Origin: Hyphomicrobiales bacterium
GTDB taxonomy: Bacteria > Pseudomonadota > Alphaproteobacteria > Rhizobiales > Rhizobiaceae
Length of the DNA stretch: 64,000 nt
Direction: 5' to 3'
NCBI GenBank assembly: GCA_900472605.1
Contig: UCJD01000020.1
Location: 62,001 to 126,000 of the forward strand
Shown: positions 1 to 12,372 of the stretch, one piece after another
Layout of the letters: each line of letters starts with the position of its first letter
How positions within the stretch are numbered: the stretch's first letter is position 1
Translations under genes and position numbers: made by a program
The notes under the pieces: model-generated
What the model was told of the DNA's origin: nothing
The model's database searches: none
Seen by the model: the letters and a program-made list of their open reading frames with translations, nothing else

Positions 1-561
1 TCCATGCAGTATCTCGGCGCTCTAGGCATGGTGCGCTCGCGTACCCGGGCCGGCACCATCGTGCTCCATCGCGAAAACTGGAATTACCTCGACCCGCTGG
101 TGCTCGACGTGATGCTTGATATCGGCGGGGACGAGGCGTTCTACACCTCGCTTATCGATGCGCGCCAGCTGCTCGAACCGGCAGCGGCCGCACAGGCAGC
201 AACGAAGGCGACCGCCAAGCAGCTCGCCCGGATCGCCCAAGCATTCGAAGACATGGTTGATGCCAACGCCCGCGACAACGAGGAATGGAGCCGCGCCGAC
301 CTCGAATTCCATACCGCGATCATCAACGCCAGCGGCAATTGGGTCTACCGCCAATTCGCCAGCGCGATTCGCGCCGCGCTGCTTGCCAGTTTCCGGCTGA
401 CCAACCGCGCCAGCCAATCGCACGAACAAGCAATCCAGAAGCACCAGGACGTGCTCGAGGCGATCCGCATGCGCAATCCTGATAATGCACGCCGGGCGAT
501 GGAGACACTGATCGGCGTCGCGCGCGCCGAGATCACCGAGGCCCTGAAGCGCCCTTCTTGA
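1..561 (+). CDS. GntR/FadR-family transcriptional regulator, C-terminal part (5' end outside window)
   Basis: The frame is open at the left edge, so this is the 3' part of a gene. The first ~30 residues (LGMVRSRTRAGTIV, then WNYLDPLVLD) look like the end of a winged helix-turn-helix and the linker typical of DgoR/FadR-like regulators. The rest is an alpha-helical FCD ligand-binding domain with acidic and histidine positions expected for metal or ligand binding (ARQLLEPAAA, DLEFHTAII, KHQDVLEAIR). Family members repress sugar-acid or carboxylate catabolic genes. Its targets are probably upstream of the window and cannot be named. It converges with the cyclase gene on its right, with about 20 bases between the stops. 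Confidence 0.85.
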   Translation, partial: SMQYLGALGMVRSRTRAGTIVLHRENWNYLDPLVLDVMLDIGGDEAFYTSLIDARQLLEPAAAAQAATKATAKQLARIAQAFEDMVDANARDNEEWSRADLEFHTAIINASGNWVYRQFASAIRAALLASFRLTNRASQSHEQAIQKHQDVLEAIRMRNPDNARRAMETLIGVARAEITEALKRPS

Positions 562-581
562 GTTGGATAAGCAAGTTCCGA

Positions 582-1988
582 TCAGGACAGCGCAAAAATC
601 TTGACCTCCTGGCCGATACCCTGGAGCGAGGCCATGCGCGACACGGAACGAACGCTACGCTCTTGCAGTATTTCCGATACACGGCTGTCATGTACGACGG
701 CCTCTGTGGTCATGATGACATTCGGATCGGCGAGGCCTTGAACGCGTGAGGCGATATTGACCGTCTGCCCGAAATAATCCTGACGATCGTTCAGGTTGAC
801 AGCGAGGCACGAGCCCTCGTGGATGCCGATCTTCAAGAGAAGGTCGTCGGCGCCGTGCTCGGCATTCAACTGCAGCATGGCCTGACGCATCCGCAACGCC
901 GCTGATACAGCGCGATCCGGCGTCGGAAAGCTCGCCATGACGGCGTCCCCTATGGTCTTGACTACCGCGCCTGTCTCGGACGCTACGATCTCGGTAAGAA
1001 CGCGGAAATGCGATCGGACGAGATCGAAAGCGGCGATGTCGCCCACGCGCTCATAAAGCGCCGTCGATCCCCTTAGATCGGTGAACAGGAAGGTCAGGCT
1101 TGTGATCTTCAGGCGCTGATCGACGTCGAGCGTGTCGGTCCGATAGATGTCGCGAAAGCTCTGGTTGGTCAGCAGGCGCTTGGCAGTCAGAAACGGCCGC
1201 CGACGCCCCAGAAGGTCATGCAATTCGTCTCCGGCGACACAGACATTCGGCACCACCCTGCGATCGGTGTGGTTTTCAAGCGCAAGCCGGAGAAGGCCAG
1301 GACGAAGCGTGATGGTCTCGTTGAGAGCATGGCTCTGGGTGATGACCATCGACAGGGACTGACGCTCGCTGGTGGGCTCGCCCTGGACATCAATAAACTG
1401 CGCCGAGTGGGTTACAGCGTCGAAGATGATCACGAACTGGGCGGGCAACTGGAGCGAGACGAAAGCCTTTTCGCCTGGAGACAGGTCGATCATCTCCAGT
1501 TGAATGGGCGCGAACTTCGCCTCCAGATCATCAGGCAGATCGACGCCGGAACTGAAGAACATTTGCCTGTAATATTCGAGCGGCGGCAGGAGATCGGGAT
1601 CGTGCGCAGCGATGCGGCGTACCTTAGGGTTCACCGTGAATGTCACCTCCACCATCTCGTCGAGCGTCGGCTCATATCCGGCGGCACACAATCCGCAATG
1701 ATAGACATCGTGGACGACACCCTTGAGACTTGCCCCGGTGTCGAGCACCCCGCCGCAGCCAGGACAAAGCACGTTCCAGGTCATATCGAAAATGCCCAGT
1801 CGAGCCGCATGCAGAAACGCGGCGATCGTGCGTTCCTCGCTTATTCGGTGTCTACCCGCAAAGGCGAGCACGTTGATACGGTTGAGTTCGCCATCGGCGC
1901 CACCGGCGACAGCCGCTTCGATGCACGCGACAGCCTCTGCATCAGCCGCCTGTCGCAGGGCGGCAAATAGGACCTCGACATCGCTCAT
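582..1988 (-). CDS. Adenylate/guanylate cyclase with N-terminal zinc-ribbon-bearing region
   Basis: A class III nucleotide cyclase of about 468 residues. The C-terminal catalytic domain has the metal-binding aspartates in FTDLRGST and GDAVMASF, and the transition-state residues in the GQTVNIASR segment. The N-terminal half carries a CPGC...CGLC pair that looks like a zinc ribbon, followed by a region resembling the DUF5939 domain found with such cyclases. No transmembrane segment is evident, so the protein is probably cytosolic. I chose the ATG giving MSDVEVLF; the frame extends 26 codons further upstream but that extension looks unlike protein. Product nucleotide (cAMP or cGMP) and input signal are unknown. 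Monocistronic, next to the aldolase gene on the same strand. Confidence 0.85.
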   Translation of the reverse strand: MSDVEVLFAALRQAADAEAVACIEAAVAGGADGELNRINVLAFAGRHRISEERTIAAFLHAARLGIFDMTWNVLCPGCGGVLDTGASLKGVVHDVYHCGLCAAGYEPTLDEMVEVTFTVNPKVRRIAAHDPDLLPPLEYYRQMFFSSGVDLPDDLEAKFAPIQLEMIDLSPGEKAFVSLQLPAQFVIIFDAVTHSAQFIDVQGEPTSERQSLSMVITQSHALNETITLRPGLLRLALENHTDRRVVPNVCVAGDELHDLLGRRRPFLTAKRLLTNQSFRDIYRTDTLDVDQRLKITSLTFLFTDLRGSTALYERVGDIAAFDLVRSHFRVLTEIVASETGAVVKTIGDAVMASFPTPDRAVSAALRMRQAMLQLNAEHGADDLLLKIGIHEGSCLAVNLNDRQDYFGQTVNIASRVQGLADPNVIMTTEAVVHDSRVSEILQERSVRSVSRMASLQGIGQEVKIFALS

Positions 1989-2101
1989 GTGACCATTCCG
2001 ATACGGACAATCGACAGCGAAGATCGCCGATGGCATCACCATATCATGGCAATCGGTTGAATGCATGCGGAAGCATTATTGGCGAGACCGTGTCGTTGGC
2101 G

Positions 2102-2995
2102 TCACTTCACGGCGCTTGCCGCGTAGATCTGATCGATAGCCTCCTCCATGCTATCGTCGAATTCGGCATCGCTCATCGTGGCACGAAGATCCTCCGCCAG
2201 CGCCCTTGAGAAACTTGCGATCATGCCGTGGTTATGGAGCAGCTTCTCGCAAGCCTCGGCGCGGCTGTAGCCACCCGACAAGGCGACAACGCGGATGACC
2301 GACTTGTGATCGATAAGCGGTCTGTAGAAGTCATCGATGCTCGGCAATGTCAGCTTGATCATGACTTTATCACCCGCCGGCAACGCGTCGAGTTCGCGCA
2401 AAATTTCGTCGCGGAGGATCGCCTCCGCCTCGCGTTTGGTCGGGCTCTTGATCGAGACCTCGGGCTCGATGATCGGAACGAGCCCATGACCAAGGATGCG
2501 CTGCGCTACGGCAAACTGCTGATGCACGACTGCGGCGATACCTGCCCGGTTGGCGTGGGCGATCACGGATCGCATCTTGGTGCCAAATATACCCTTCTTG
2601 ACCGCTCGCTCCAGCAGCACGTCGAGATCTGGCATCGGTTTCATGACTTGGACGCCGTTGACCTCGGCTGCCAGTCCCTTGTCGATCTTGAGGAACGGTA
2701 CGACGTCACGGTCTTCCCAGAGAAACGCCGGGACCGGCTTACCCTTGGCGTCTCCATCCATGGTTCGTTCAAAGAGAATGGCGCCGATCACCTTGTCGCC
2801 TGAAAATGCGGGTGCCGTCATGATGCGAACGCGCATCTCGTGCACCAGGCGAAACATCTCGCCTTCGCTGCCATAGTCTGTATCCGCGATGCCGTAGAGG
2901 CGCAGGGCGCCTGGCGTCGATCCGCCGCTCTGGTCGAGAGCCGCGATAAAGCCCGCTTTTTCGGCCATCTGAGACATCATCTTTGCATCTGGCAT
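2102..2995 (-). CDS. Fructose-bisphosphate aldolase, class I
   Basis: Protein of 297 residues, the size of bacterial class I (Schiff-base) aldolases of the Fda type. Recognisable stretches are AALDQSGGSTPGAL near the N terminus, the PEVSIKSPTK segment, the putative Schiff-base lysine in KVMIKLTLPS, and the phosphate-binding ALSGGYSRAEACEK. It should cleave fructose 1,6-bisphosphate to dihydroxyacetone phosphate and glyceraldehyde 3-phosphate in the cytosol without a metal. The start at MPDAKMMS is supported by a strong GGGGGGAACA ribosome-binding site. A longer upstream frame exists but has no such site. Confidence 0.9.
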   Translation of the reverse strand: MPDAKMMSQMAEKAGFIAALDQSGGSTPGALRLYGIADTDYGSEGEMFRLVHEMRVRIMTAPAFSGDKVIGAILFERTMDGDAKGKPVPAFLWEDRDVVPFLKIDKGLAAEVNGVQVMKPMPDLDVLLERAVKKGIFGTKMRSVIAHANRAGIAAVVHQQFAVAQRILGHGLVPIIEPEVSIKSPTKREAEAILRDEILRELDALPAGDKVMIKLTLPSIDDFYRPLIDHKSVIRVVALSGGYSRAEACEKLLHNHGMIASFSRALAEDLRATMSDAEFDDSMEEAIDQIYAASAVK

Positions 2996-3253
2996 TGTTC
3001 CCCCCTGCTGCGTTTTGCACGTTTTTGAAAGCGACCTCCAACCAGGCAAGCAGCCCGGTGCAAAAGCAACGTCTCATATTCCTGCGCAAACAGCCACCTC
3101 CTTATGTCGGCAAGCAAGCGCTATAACGGCGATAAAGCTGTCGAACTCCTACCCAAGCGTAGCCTTCCAATCAGACCGCTTTCTTGCAAGCGAGTGGAAC
3201 AAGGCCCGTTGCCGGTCATTAATGTCCGAGAAGTCGCGAAAGGAGACTGAACC

Positions 3254-3445
3254 ATGGCCAAGGACGTTACAGATCGCCGGGCGAAGGAGCATGTGGACGA
3301 AGATCAGAACGGGGTGATCGTTGCCGGGCCCGAAGCGCACGCGCGCGAGCACGCAGGCAAGGATCCCGCTCACAAAGTGTCGCCAACGAAGGATGGCGGT
3401 ACCGCAGGGCCGGCGGCGCGGCCAGGAAGTCCCTCAAAGGCTTGA
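3254..3445 (+). CDS. Small hydrophilic hypothetical protein
   Basis: A 63-residue frame preceded by a good ribosome-binding site (AAAGGAGACTGAACC then ATG). The protein is very hydrophilic and rich in D, E, K, A, G and P, with no hydrophobic core, so it is probably disordered. No domain is recognised. Its isolated position between a leftward aldolase gene and the katG terminator argues that it has its own promoter in the preceding ~250 bases. The strong translation signal favours a real gene, but no function can be given. Confidence 0.55.
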   Translation: MAKDVTDRRAKEHVDEDQNGVIVAGPEAHAREHAGKDPAHKVSPTKDGGTAGPAARPGSPSKA

Positions 3446-3485
3446 CGCCGGGCCCATGTCGATAGCCAGGCAATAAAATGAAAAG

Positions 3486-3513
3486 TTCCCCGTGTGAAAC
3501 CGCACACGGGGAG
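3486..3513 (-). terminator. Rho-independent terminator of katG
   Basis: The inverted repeat CCCCGTGTG / CACACGGGG has a six-base loop. Read on the minus strand it is followed by a T-rich run (CTTTTCATTTTATT). It lies about 35 bases beyond the katG stop codon, in the expected place. Confidence 0.8.
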
Positions 3514-3548
3514 CTTGTCTTTATACGCTTGTCCTAACCGCTTTGCCG

Positions 3549-6861
<3,313 letters not shown>

Positions 6862-6975
6862 AATGCCGGCCGGCAACGCAAAGACATTTCATCAATATAT
6901 TAGTTTATAGATTTAATATTCTTCTTTTTCGTGAAGACATCTTGCACCCCTATCTCGTCACGTTTGGAGAGAGAT

Positions 6976-8193
6976 ATGGACAAGATACGGGCCCACATAG
7001 ACAGAGTTGGCGACGGTACGGCGCATCTCGCGAGCGAAGAAGAAGCAATCTCGGTCGCGCGGGCATTGGCAAAGCGTTTCAAAGCTGAGGCTTCCCTGCG
7101 CGACCAGGAGCGCTTGCTTCCCTACCACGAGATAGACGCCTTATCGCGGGCAGGTCTTCTGGCAATTACGGTTCCTCACGAGTATGGCGGGATCGACGTC
7201 TCCAATAGTGTGCTCGCTGAGGTGACCGCCATTCTGGCCGAGGCAGATGCGTCGATCGGCCAGATCCCGCAGAACCATTTCTACATTCTCGAGGCGCTTC
7301 GGACCGATGGCACGGAAGAACAGAAGCGTTTCTTCTTCGCACGCGCGCTTGCCGGCGACCGGTTCGGCAACGCATTGTCCGAACGCGGCACGAAGACTGT
7401 CGGGCACTATAACACCCGCATTGTCCGTGATGGGCTGGGCTATCGCATCAACGGCCGCAAGTTCTATTCGACAGGCGTTATATTTGCCGACTGGATCACG
7501 GTCTTTGCATTGGATGCGGACGATCGATTGACAATGTCCTTCGTTCAAAAAGGAAGCGATGGTATTGAAATACTTGATGATTGGGATGGTTTCGGACAAC
7601 GCACGACCGGCAGTGGCACGACGGTGTTGGATAACGTCTACGTCCCCGCCGATGCTGTCGTGCACCATCACAAAGGTTTCGAGCGGCCAACGACGATTGG
7701 CTCGGTGGGGCAGATCATCCATGCCGGGATCGATCTCGGCATCGCCCGCGCGGCCTTTTCAGACATGGTCGAGTTCGTGAAGACCCGGTCGCGCCCCTGG
7801 ACAAACAGCGGCGTTGACAAGGCATCCGAAGACCCACTGACCATTGCCAAGGCCGGCGAGATTGCAATCAGGCTGGAGGCAGCGTCCGCGCTCGTCGAAC
7901 GCGCCGGGAACAAGGTGGACATCGCCCAGATCGACACGACCGAGGAAAACGTCGTTGCGGCGACGCTCGCTGTGGCGGCAGCGAAAGTGCTGACATCGGA
8001 AATCGCGCTCGATGCCTCCAACGCCCTCTTTGATCTCGCCGGCACGGCCTCCACCAGCGCAGGCCTCAACCTCGACCGCCACTGGCGCAACGCCAGGACG
8101 CACACGCTACACGATCCGGTGCGCTGGAAGTACCATGTTGTCGGCAATTACCACCTCAACGGCGCGATACCGCCAAGAAGCGGGGCCCTCTGA
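6976..8193 (+). CDS. Acyl-CoA-dehydrogenase-like flavin monooxygenase (SfnB/DszC type)
   Basis: Protein of 405 residues with the acyl-CoA dehydrogenase fold. The C-terminal HWRNARTHTLHDP motif is typical of the DszC/SfnB branch, whose known members are reduced-flavin-dependent monooxygenases or sulfur-acquisition enzymes rather than fatty-acid dehydrogenases. Other family segments are GRKFYSTG and VPHEYGGIDV. The start MDKIRAHI has a GGAGAGAG ribosome-binding site. The gene follows oxyR by about 110 AT-rich bases and converges on a paralogue (8253-9464). Substrate unknown. The surrounding uptake genes suggest a small organosulfur or similar compound; this is inference. Confidence 0.8.
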   Translation: MDKIRAHIDRVGDGTAHLASEEEAISVARALAKRFKAEASLRDQERLLPYHEIDALSRAGLLAITVPHEYGGIDVSNSVLAEVTAILAEADASIGQIPQNHFYILEALRTDGTEEQKRFFFARALAGDRFGNALSERGTKTVGHYNTRIVRDGLGYRINGRKFYSTGVIFADWITVFALDADDRLTMSFVQKGSDGIEILDDWDGFGQRTTGSGTTVLDNVYVPADAVVHHHKGFERPTTIGSVGQIIHAGIDLGIARAAFSDMVEFVKTRSRPWTNSGVDKASEDPLTIAKAGEIAIRLEAASALVERAGNKVDIAQIDTTEENVVAATLAVAAAKVLTSEIALDASNALFDLAGTASTSAGLNLDRHWRNARTHTLHDPVRWKYHVVGNYHLNGAIPPRSGAL

Positions 8194-8203
8194 CAGACTA
8201 AAA

Positions 8204-8229
8204 TAGCCCCGCCGAATGCGGCGGGGCTA
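8204..8229. terminator. Terminator between the two convergent flavoprotein genes
   Basis: Eleven-base arms TAGCCCCGCCG / CGGCGGGGCTA with a four-base loop. A TTTTA run follows the hairpin on the minus strand, so it is a good terminator for the leftward gene. It may also stop rightward transcription. Confidence 0.8.
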
Positions 8230-8252
8230 CCGAGGGTCGGGAGGACCACTGT

Positions 8253-9464
8253 TTAACTATATAGGCTGACCTCGGGAATCTTGTCGTTGAGAACGAACTC
8301 GCCGACTTCCTTGGCTTTATAGAAGACGGGATCGTGCAGCGTGTGCGTTCGCACATTTCTCCAGTAGCGGTCGAAGCGATAGGATTCCGCCGTCGAGCGG
8401 GCGCCGGTCAGTTCGAAGACCCGGGAGGTGATGTCGAGCGAGACATTGGTTGCATGTACCTTGGCTGCGTAGGCTTCGGCGGCGGCTTCTCCACGTTCGC
8501 GCGCCGTGACTTCGGCACCACGCGACAGCGCAGCCTGAACCGCGCCGGCCGCCTGATCGGCCAGGGCAGCCGATGCCTTCAGCGACGCCGTAAAGTCTCC
8601 GACACGCTCGAGGATGTAAGGATCGTCCTGCGCGTGGGCGACGCCCGATGTGACCCATGGGCGTGTGGTCGTCCTGACATAGTCGACCGCCTGCTTGAGA
8701 GCGCCTTCGGCAGTTCCGAGATAGAAATTGACGAAAACAAGCTGGATCAGCGGCGTGTTGAAGCTTGCAAGAACAGAGGGTGCCACACCCTCCTCCGCCG
8801 GTGCACCAATCAGATCCTCCTGATAAACGGGGAAGTCCCGGAATTCGACGCTGCCGCTATCGGACAACCGCTGGCCGATATTGTCCCAGTCGTCGTTGGC
8901 AATATAGCCTGGCCGGCTGGTCGGAACAGCGAAACTCGCGATCTTTCCGTCCAGCGTGGCATTGGCGTTGATGTAGTCGGAGATCCGCGCCGCCGTGGAG
9001 AAGGATTTCCGGCCGTTCAGTACATAACCGTTGCCGCGCCGCGTCAGCGCCAGACCTGGGTCGCGCGGATTGACCGCAGCGCCCCAGTAAAGACCCTTGG
9101 CCACCGTTTCGGCCCCAAGAGCATCCGCGCGAACGGCGTCCTCGATCGCCCAGTAGATGTACTGGCTGTTGACGAAGTGATAGCCGAGCAGCTGCCCGAT
9201 CGAGCTTTCGCCACGGGCCAGGATGCGAACGAGTTTCAATCCATCGACCCAGTCGAGGCCACCTCCGCCGATTGCGGTCGCGTGTAGCGCGCTGAGCAAC
9301 CCGGCATTCTTGAGCTTGACGATCTCATTGAGCGGCGGGCGGCCATCACGATCGAGTTCGGCACCTCGGCCTGCGAGGTCAGCTGAAATCTCCTCCGCCC
9401 GTGCGAAAAGCTCGGCCCTTTTCGCGCCTCGCGCGGCCACGTGAATGACATTGGATTGGCTCAT
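8253..9464 (-). CDS. Acyl-CoA-dehydrogenase-like flavin monooxygenase (SfnB/DszC type), second copy
   Basis: 403 residues, a paralogue of the protein at 6976-8193. It shares the RYWRNVRTHTLHDP signature near the C terminus, NGRKSFSTAARISDY in the centre, and ESSIGQLLGYHF. It probably uses FMNH2 or FADH2 supplied by a separate reductase; none is encoded in this window. The start MSQSNVIHV follows a GGGAG site. It is the second gene after the binding-protein gene at 9528-10574 on the same strand, separated by a 63-base gap holding a hairpin. This ties the enzyme to a ribose-type transporter. Substrate unknown. Confidence 0.8.
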   Translation of the reverse strand: MSQSNVIHVAARGAKRAELFARAEEISADLAGRGAELDRDGRPPLNEIVKLKNAGLLSALHATAIGGGGLDWVDGLKLVRILARGESSIGQLLGYHFVNSQYIYWAIEDAVRADALGAETVAKGLYWGAAVNPRDPGLALTRRGNGYVLNGRKSFSTAARISDYINANATLDGKIASFAVPTSRPGYIANDDWDNIGQRLSDSGSVEFRDFPVYQEDLIGAPAEEGVAPSVLASFNTPLIQLVFVNFYLGTAEGALKQAVDYVRTTTRPWVTSGVAHAQDDPYILERVGDFTASLKASAALADQAAGAVQAALSRGAEVTARERGEAAAEAYAAKVHATNVSLDITSRVFELTGARSTAESYRFDRYWRNVRTHTLHDPVFYKAKEVGEFVLNDKIPEVSLYS

Positions 9465-9492
9465 CGAAGACTCCCATTGAGAATAGAGCAGC

Positions 9493-9511
9493 CCGGCAGG
9501 CAAGCTGCCGG
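9493..9511 (-). promoter_or_regulatory. Intercistronic hairpin between binding-protein and monooxygenase genes
   Basis: CCGGCAG / CTGCCGG with a five-base loop and no following T-run. Such a structure after a binding-protein gene usually protects the upstream message, allowing more binding protein than downstream enzyme. Confidence 0.5.
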
Positions 9512-9527
9512 ACCTATGTATTTTCTG

Positions 9528-10574
9528 TCAGAAAAGCTTCGCCGGGATCCAGGGGGCGGTGACCACGTCGCTGGTGTTGAACTCCGGCAGCTTTTTCGCC
9601 AGATCCTCTATCGTCTTGACGTTTGCCGAACTCAGCGCTGCCTGTGTCAGCAGGGTGGGCTTCACGGTGATGTTGTGCGGAACGTTTTCGCCAGCGATCT
9701 GTAAGGCTGCGGCCCGAATTGATACGGCGCCGACGACAGCAGGATTGGTCGCAACGGTCGCCACCCAAGGGCTTCCCTCCTCCGTGATCTCCTGGATATC
9801 GGCCGTGGAGACATCGGCGGAATAGATCTTCAGCTTGGATGCGATACCAAGATCGTTGGCCGCCAGCTTCACGCCGCGCGCGAACTCGTCATAGGGAGCG
9901 AAGACGACGCTGATATCGGGATTTGCCGTCAGCGCCGCCTTCGCCTGGTCCGCCGTCGATGTCGCGGTCGTGTCGCTCACATTGCCGAAGCGTGCCTTCT
10001 CGGCAATGCCCTTGTTGTCGGCCTTGAATTTTTCCCATACCTCGTTGCGGCGGTCGAGCGGCGCGAAGCCGGCGACATAGACATAGCCGGCGTTGAAGCT
10101 CGTGCCATTTTCCTTCACCGCTTGATCGAGCGCCTGCCTGGCAAGCTCATGATCGCTCTGCTCGACCTGGGGTATCCTGGGGTTGTTCAAATTGACGTCG
10201 AAAGCAACGACCTTCACGCCCTTGTCGAGCGCCTGCTGCACGACGTCGCCCAGCGATTCCGGCAGTCCATGATCGACAACGATCCCCTGGACACCGAGAT
10301 TGACGGCCTGCAGAATCTGCTCGCGCTGCTCGGCGGCGTTCTGGCGACCCGGGAAGACGCGCAAGTCGATGCCAAGCGCTTTCGCCTGCGCTTCCGCGCC
10401 GGCCTGATAGGCCTGGAAGAAATCACCGGCCGAGATGTAGCTGATCAGGGCTAGCTTGACGCCACCCTTGTCGAATGGTGCCGGCGCACCGGCCAGCCCT
10501 TCGGCGTGGGCAGTACCAAGGGCAAGAAATGAAATCGCGGCGGCCGAAAGCGCCAGGCGGGTGAAGGTCTTCAT
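9528..10574 (-). CDS. Ribose-type ABC transporter substrate-binding protein
   Basis: 348 residues with a Sec signal peptide (cleavage likely after LALGTAHA) and a type 1 periplasmic-binding fold of the sugar/autoinducer class. Conserved stretches are ALISYISAGDFFQAYQAG and GIVVDHGLPESL. It is clearly paralogous to the protein at 13452-14492: both begin with GAPAPFDK and share the FAPLDRR and STADIQ segments. It has no own ATPase or permease on this strand, so it probably shares the divergent transporter at 10891-13409. Its own operon partner is the flavin monooxygenase at 8253-9464. Ligand unknown. A GGAG site precedes the ATG. Confidence 0.87.
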   Translation of the reverse strand: MKTFTRLALSAAAISFLALGTAHAEGLAGAPAPFDKGGVKLALISYISAGDFFQAYQAGAEAQAKALGIDLRVFPGRQNAAEQREQILQAVNLGVQGIVVDHGLPESLGDVVQQALDKGVKVVAFDVNLNNPRIPQVEQSDHELARQALDQAVKENGTSFNAGYVYVAGFAPLDRRNEVWEKFKADNKGIAEKARFGNVSDTTATSTADQAKAALTANPDISVVFAPYDEFARGVKLAANDLGIASKLKIYSADVSTADIQEITEEGSPWVATVATNPAVVGAVSIRAAALQIAGENVPHNITVKPTLLTQAALSSANVKTIEDLAKKLPEFNTSDVVTAPWIPAKLF

Positions 10575-10890
10575 GATGCGCTCCTAAAAAGGTCCAAGTT
10601 ATCCGCGGCTTTTCACCCGCGTTTTCATTAGGGTATATTTTCTACCTTTTTAGTAGACAAAATGGTTCGATATTTCGTCTCGACGGGAAAACTTTGTGCG
10701 ATTTGCGTGCGGCCCAAGAAACGCCTTGCCTGTCGCGACGGCGGGTTCCGATGCAACCTGTCGTCAATGAAACCAGTTTTATTGAGAGAAACGCTTTGCG
10801 TAAAAGGCATTCAAATCAAGACGATGCGCCCTGACGGCGGCTGCTCGACCTTCCTATGCCATCGTCCAGATCATCCTACGTAGTCCCGCC
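10575..10890. promoter_or_regulatory. Divergent promoter region (316 bases without a gene)
   Basis: This region separates the leftward binding-protein/monooxygenase operon from the rightward ABC operon and must hold promoters for both. An AT-rich stretch at about 10630-10660 includes the inverted repeat TCTAC-N7-GTAGA (10641-10657), a possible operator. No convincing gene lies here; short frames in it lack ribosome-binding sites. No regulator gene adjoins it. Confidence 0.45.
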
Positions 10891-12372
10891 ATGTCTCTGC
10901 TTTCCATTGAAAATCTGACCCGCAGCTTCGAATCGACACGAGCGCTGTCGGGGGCCTCGCTGTCGATCGCCCGCGGCGAGATCGTGGCTCTCATGGGCGC
11001 CAATGGCGCCGGCAAATCGACGCTAGTGAAAATCCTCTCCGGCGTATTGTCCGCCGATGGCGGCGAGGTAACGCTCGACGGCCGGCCATTTTCGCCGCGA
11101 ACGCCGGCGGACGCCGCGGCGCGCGGCATCGTGACCGTGCACCAATCGACTGATCTGGTCGGTGCTCCCGGGTTGAAGGTAGCCGATGTTCTACTGCTCA
11201 ACCGCTTCGCCGACCGCAGCGAACCGTTCTTCGTTTCGAACCGCGTGGTCCGCGCGCGCGCGAAGGCAATGCTCGACGCGGCGGGCTTCCAGCTCCCGCT
11301 CGATCGCGATTTCGCAGACCTCGGCGCCGCCGACAGGCAGTTGTTAGCAATCGCCCGCGCGCTTGCCAACAAGGCGGACCTGCTAATCCTCGACGAACCG
11401 ACGGCCAGCCTGTCGATCGAGGAAAGCCAAAGGCTGTTCGACATCCTGCTGCGCCTGCGTGCACAAGGTCTCGCCGTTCTCTATATCTCACATAGGACAG
11501 CCGACCTGCAGGCGATCGCCGATCGGGCGCTGGTCATGCGCGGCGGACGGGTCGTCGGCACCTTCGAAAAGCCGATCGACTTCAGCGCCGCGATCGAGAC
11601 GATGATCGGTCGCAAGCTGGAGAAAGCCCGGCCGGATGCGCGCGCTGAAACGGGCCGTGTCATCTTCGAGATGGCGAATGTCAAACTTCTCGCCAACAGT
11701 GCGCCATTCGACCTTTCCATCCGAGAGGGCGAAGTCGTCGCTATCACCGGCGTTCTCGGCGCCGGCAAGAGCCGGCTGCTGTCGGCCATCTTCGGCACCG
11801 GCACGCTGGCCTCGGGTAGAATGACACTCGACGGCCACATCTATCGACCCAAGGGTCCTGCCGCTGCGATTGCGGCCGGTGTCGTGATGGCTGCCGAGGA
11901 TCGGCATCATTCTTCCCTGATGCCGCCGTCATGGCCAGGAAACAGCGTTGCGGCAACGATCAGCCTGCCGCACCTGCGCAAATGGTACCCGCGGGGCTTC
12001 CTGTGGGGCGACCGCGAACGGCGCGAAGCCGAGAAGGCGATCAAGCGGTTACGCATCAAGGCTCCCGGCCCCGATGCATCGATCTGGACGCTCTCTGGCG
12101 GCAATCAACAGAAGACCGTTCTCGCTCGCTGGGAAGCGGAGCCGAGCCGGCTGCTGTTGCTCGACGAGCCATTCCAGGGCGTTGATGTCGGCGCCCGGCA
12201 GGATATCATAGAAGCCATCAGGGGGCGAAGCGATCGGGCCACCCTGATCGCGACCTCCGATCCGGAAGAGGCCTTCGAGGTCGCCGATCGCATTCTTGTT
12301 ATCGATCATCACAGTGTCCGCACCGCGCAAGTGAACGAAGACCAAACTGCTGCCGAAGGAATTCCAGCATGA
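10891..12372 (+). CDS. Ribose-type (CUT2) ABC transporter ATP-binding protein
   Basis: 493 residues with two fused nucleotide-binding domains as in RbsA. The first has Walker A GANGAGKST and Walker B LLILDEPTASL, but a weak signature (LGAADRQLLAIARAL). The second has a degenerate Walker A (GVLGAGKSRLL), a canonical LSGGNQQK signature, and LLLLDEPFQGVDVG. This asymmetry is usual for the family. It energises import through the permease encoded next, whose start overlaps this stop (ATGA). No clear ribosome-binding site precedes the ATG. Ligand unknown. Confidence 0.9.
   Translation: MSLLSIENLTRSFESTRALSGASLSIARGEIVALMGANGAGKSTLVKILSGVLSADGGEVTLDGRPFSPRTPADAAARGIVTVHQSTDLVGAPGLKVADVLLLNRFADRSEPFFVSNRVVRARAKAMLDAAGFQLPLDRDFADLGAADRQLLAIARALANKADLLILDEPTASLSIEESQRLFDILLRLRAQGLAVLYISHRTADLQAIADRALVMRGGRVVGTFEKPIDFSAAIETMIGRKLEKARPDARAETGRVIFEMANVKLLANSAPFDLSIREGEVVAITGVLGAGKSRLLSAIFGTGTLASGRMTLDGHIYRPKGPAAAIAAGVVMAAEDRHHSSLMPPSWPGNSVAATISLPHLRKWYPRGFLWGDRERREAEKAIKRLRIKAPGPDASIWTLSGGNQQKTVLARWEAEPSRLLLLDEPFQGVDVGARQDIIEAIRGRSDRATLIATSDPEEAFEVADRILVIDHHSVRTAQVNEDQTAAEGIPA

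Noticed and set aside
1218..1970. Open frame of 250 codons on the plus strand
   Set aside because: Antisense to the cyclase gene; no domain.
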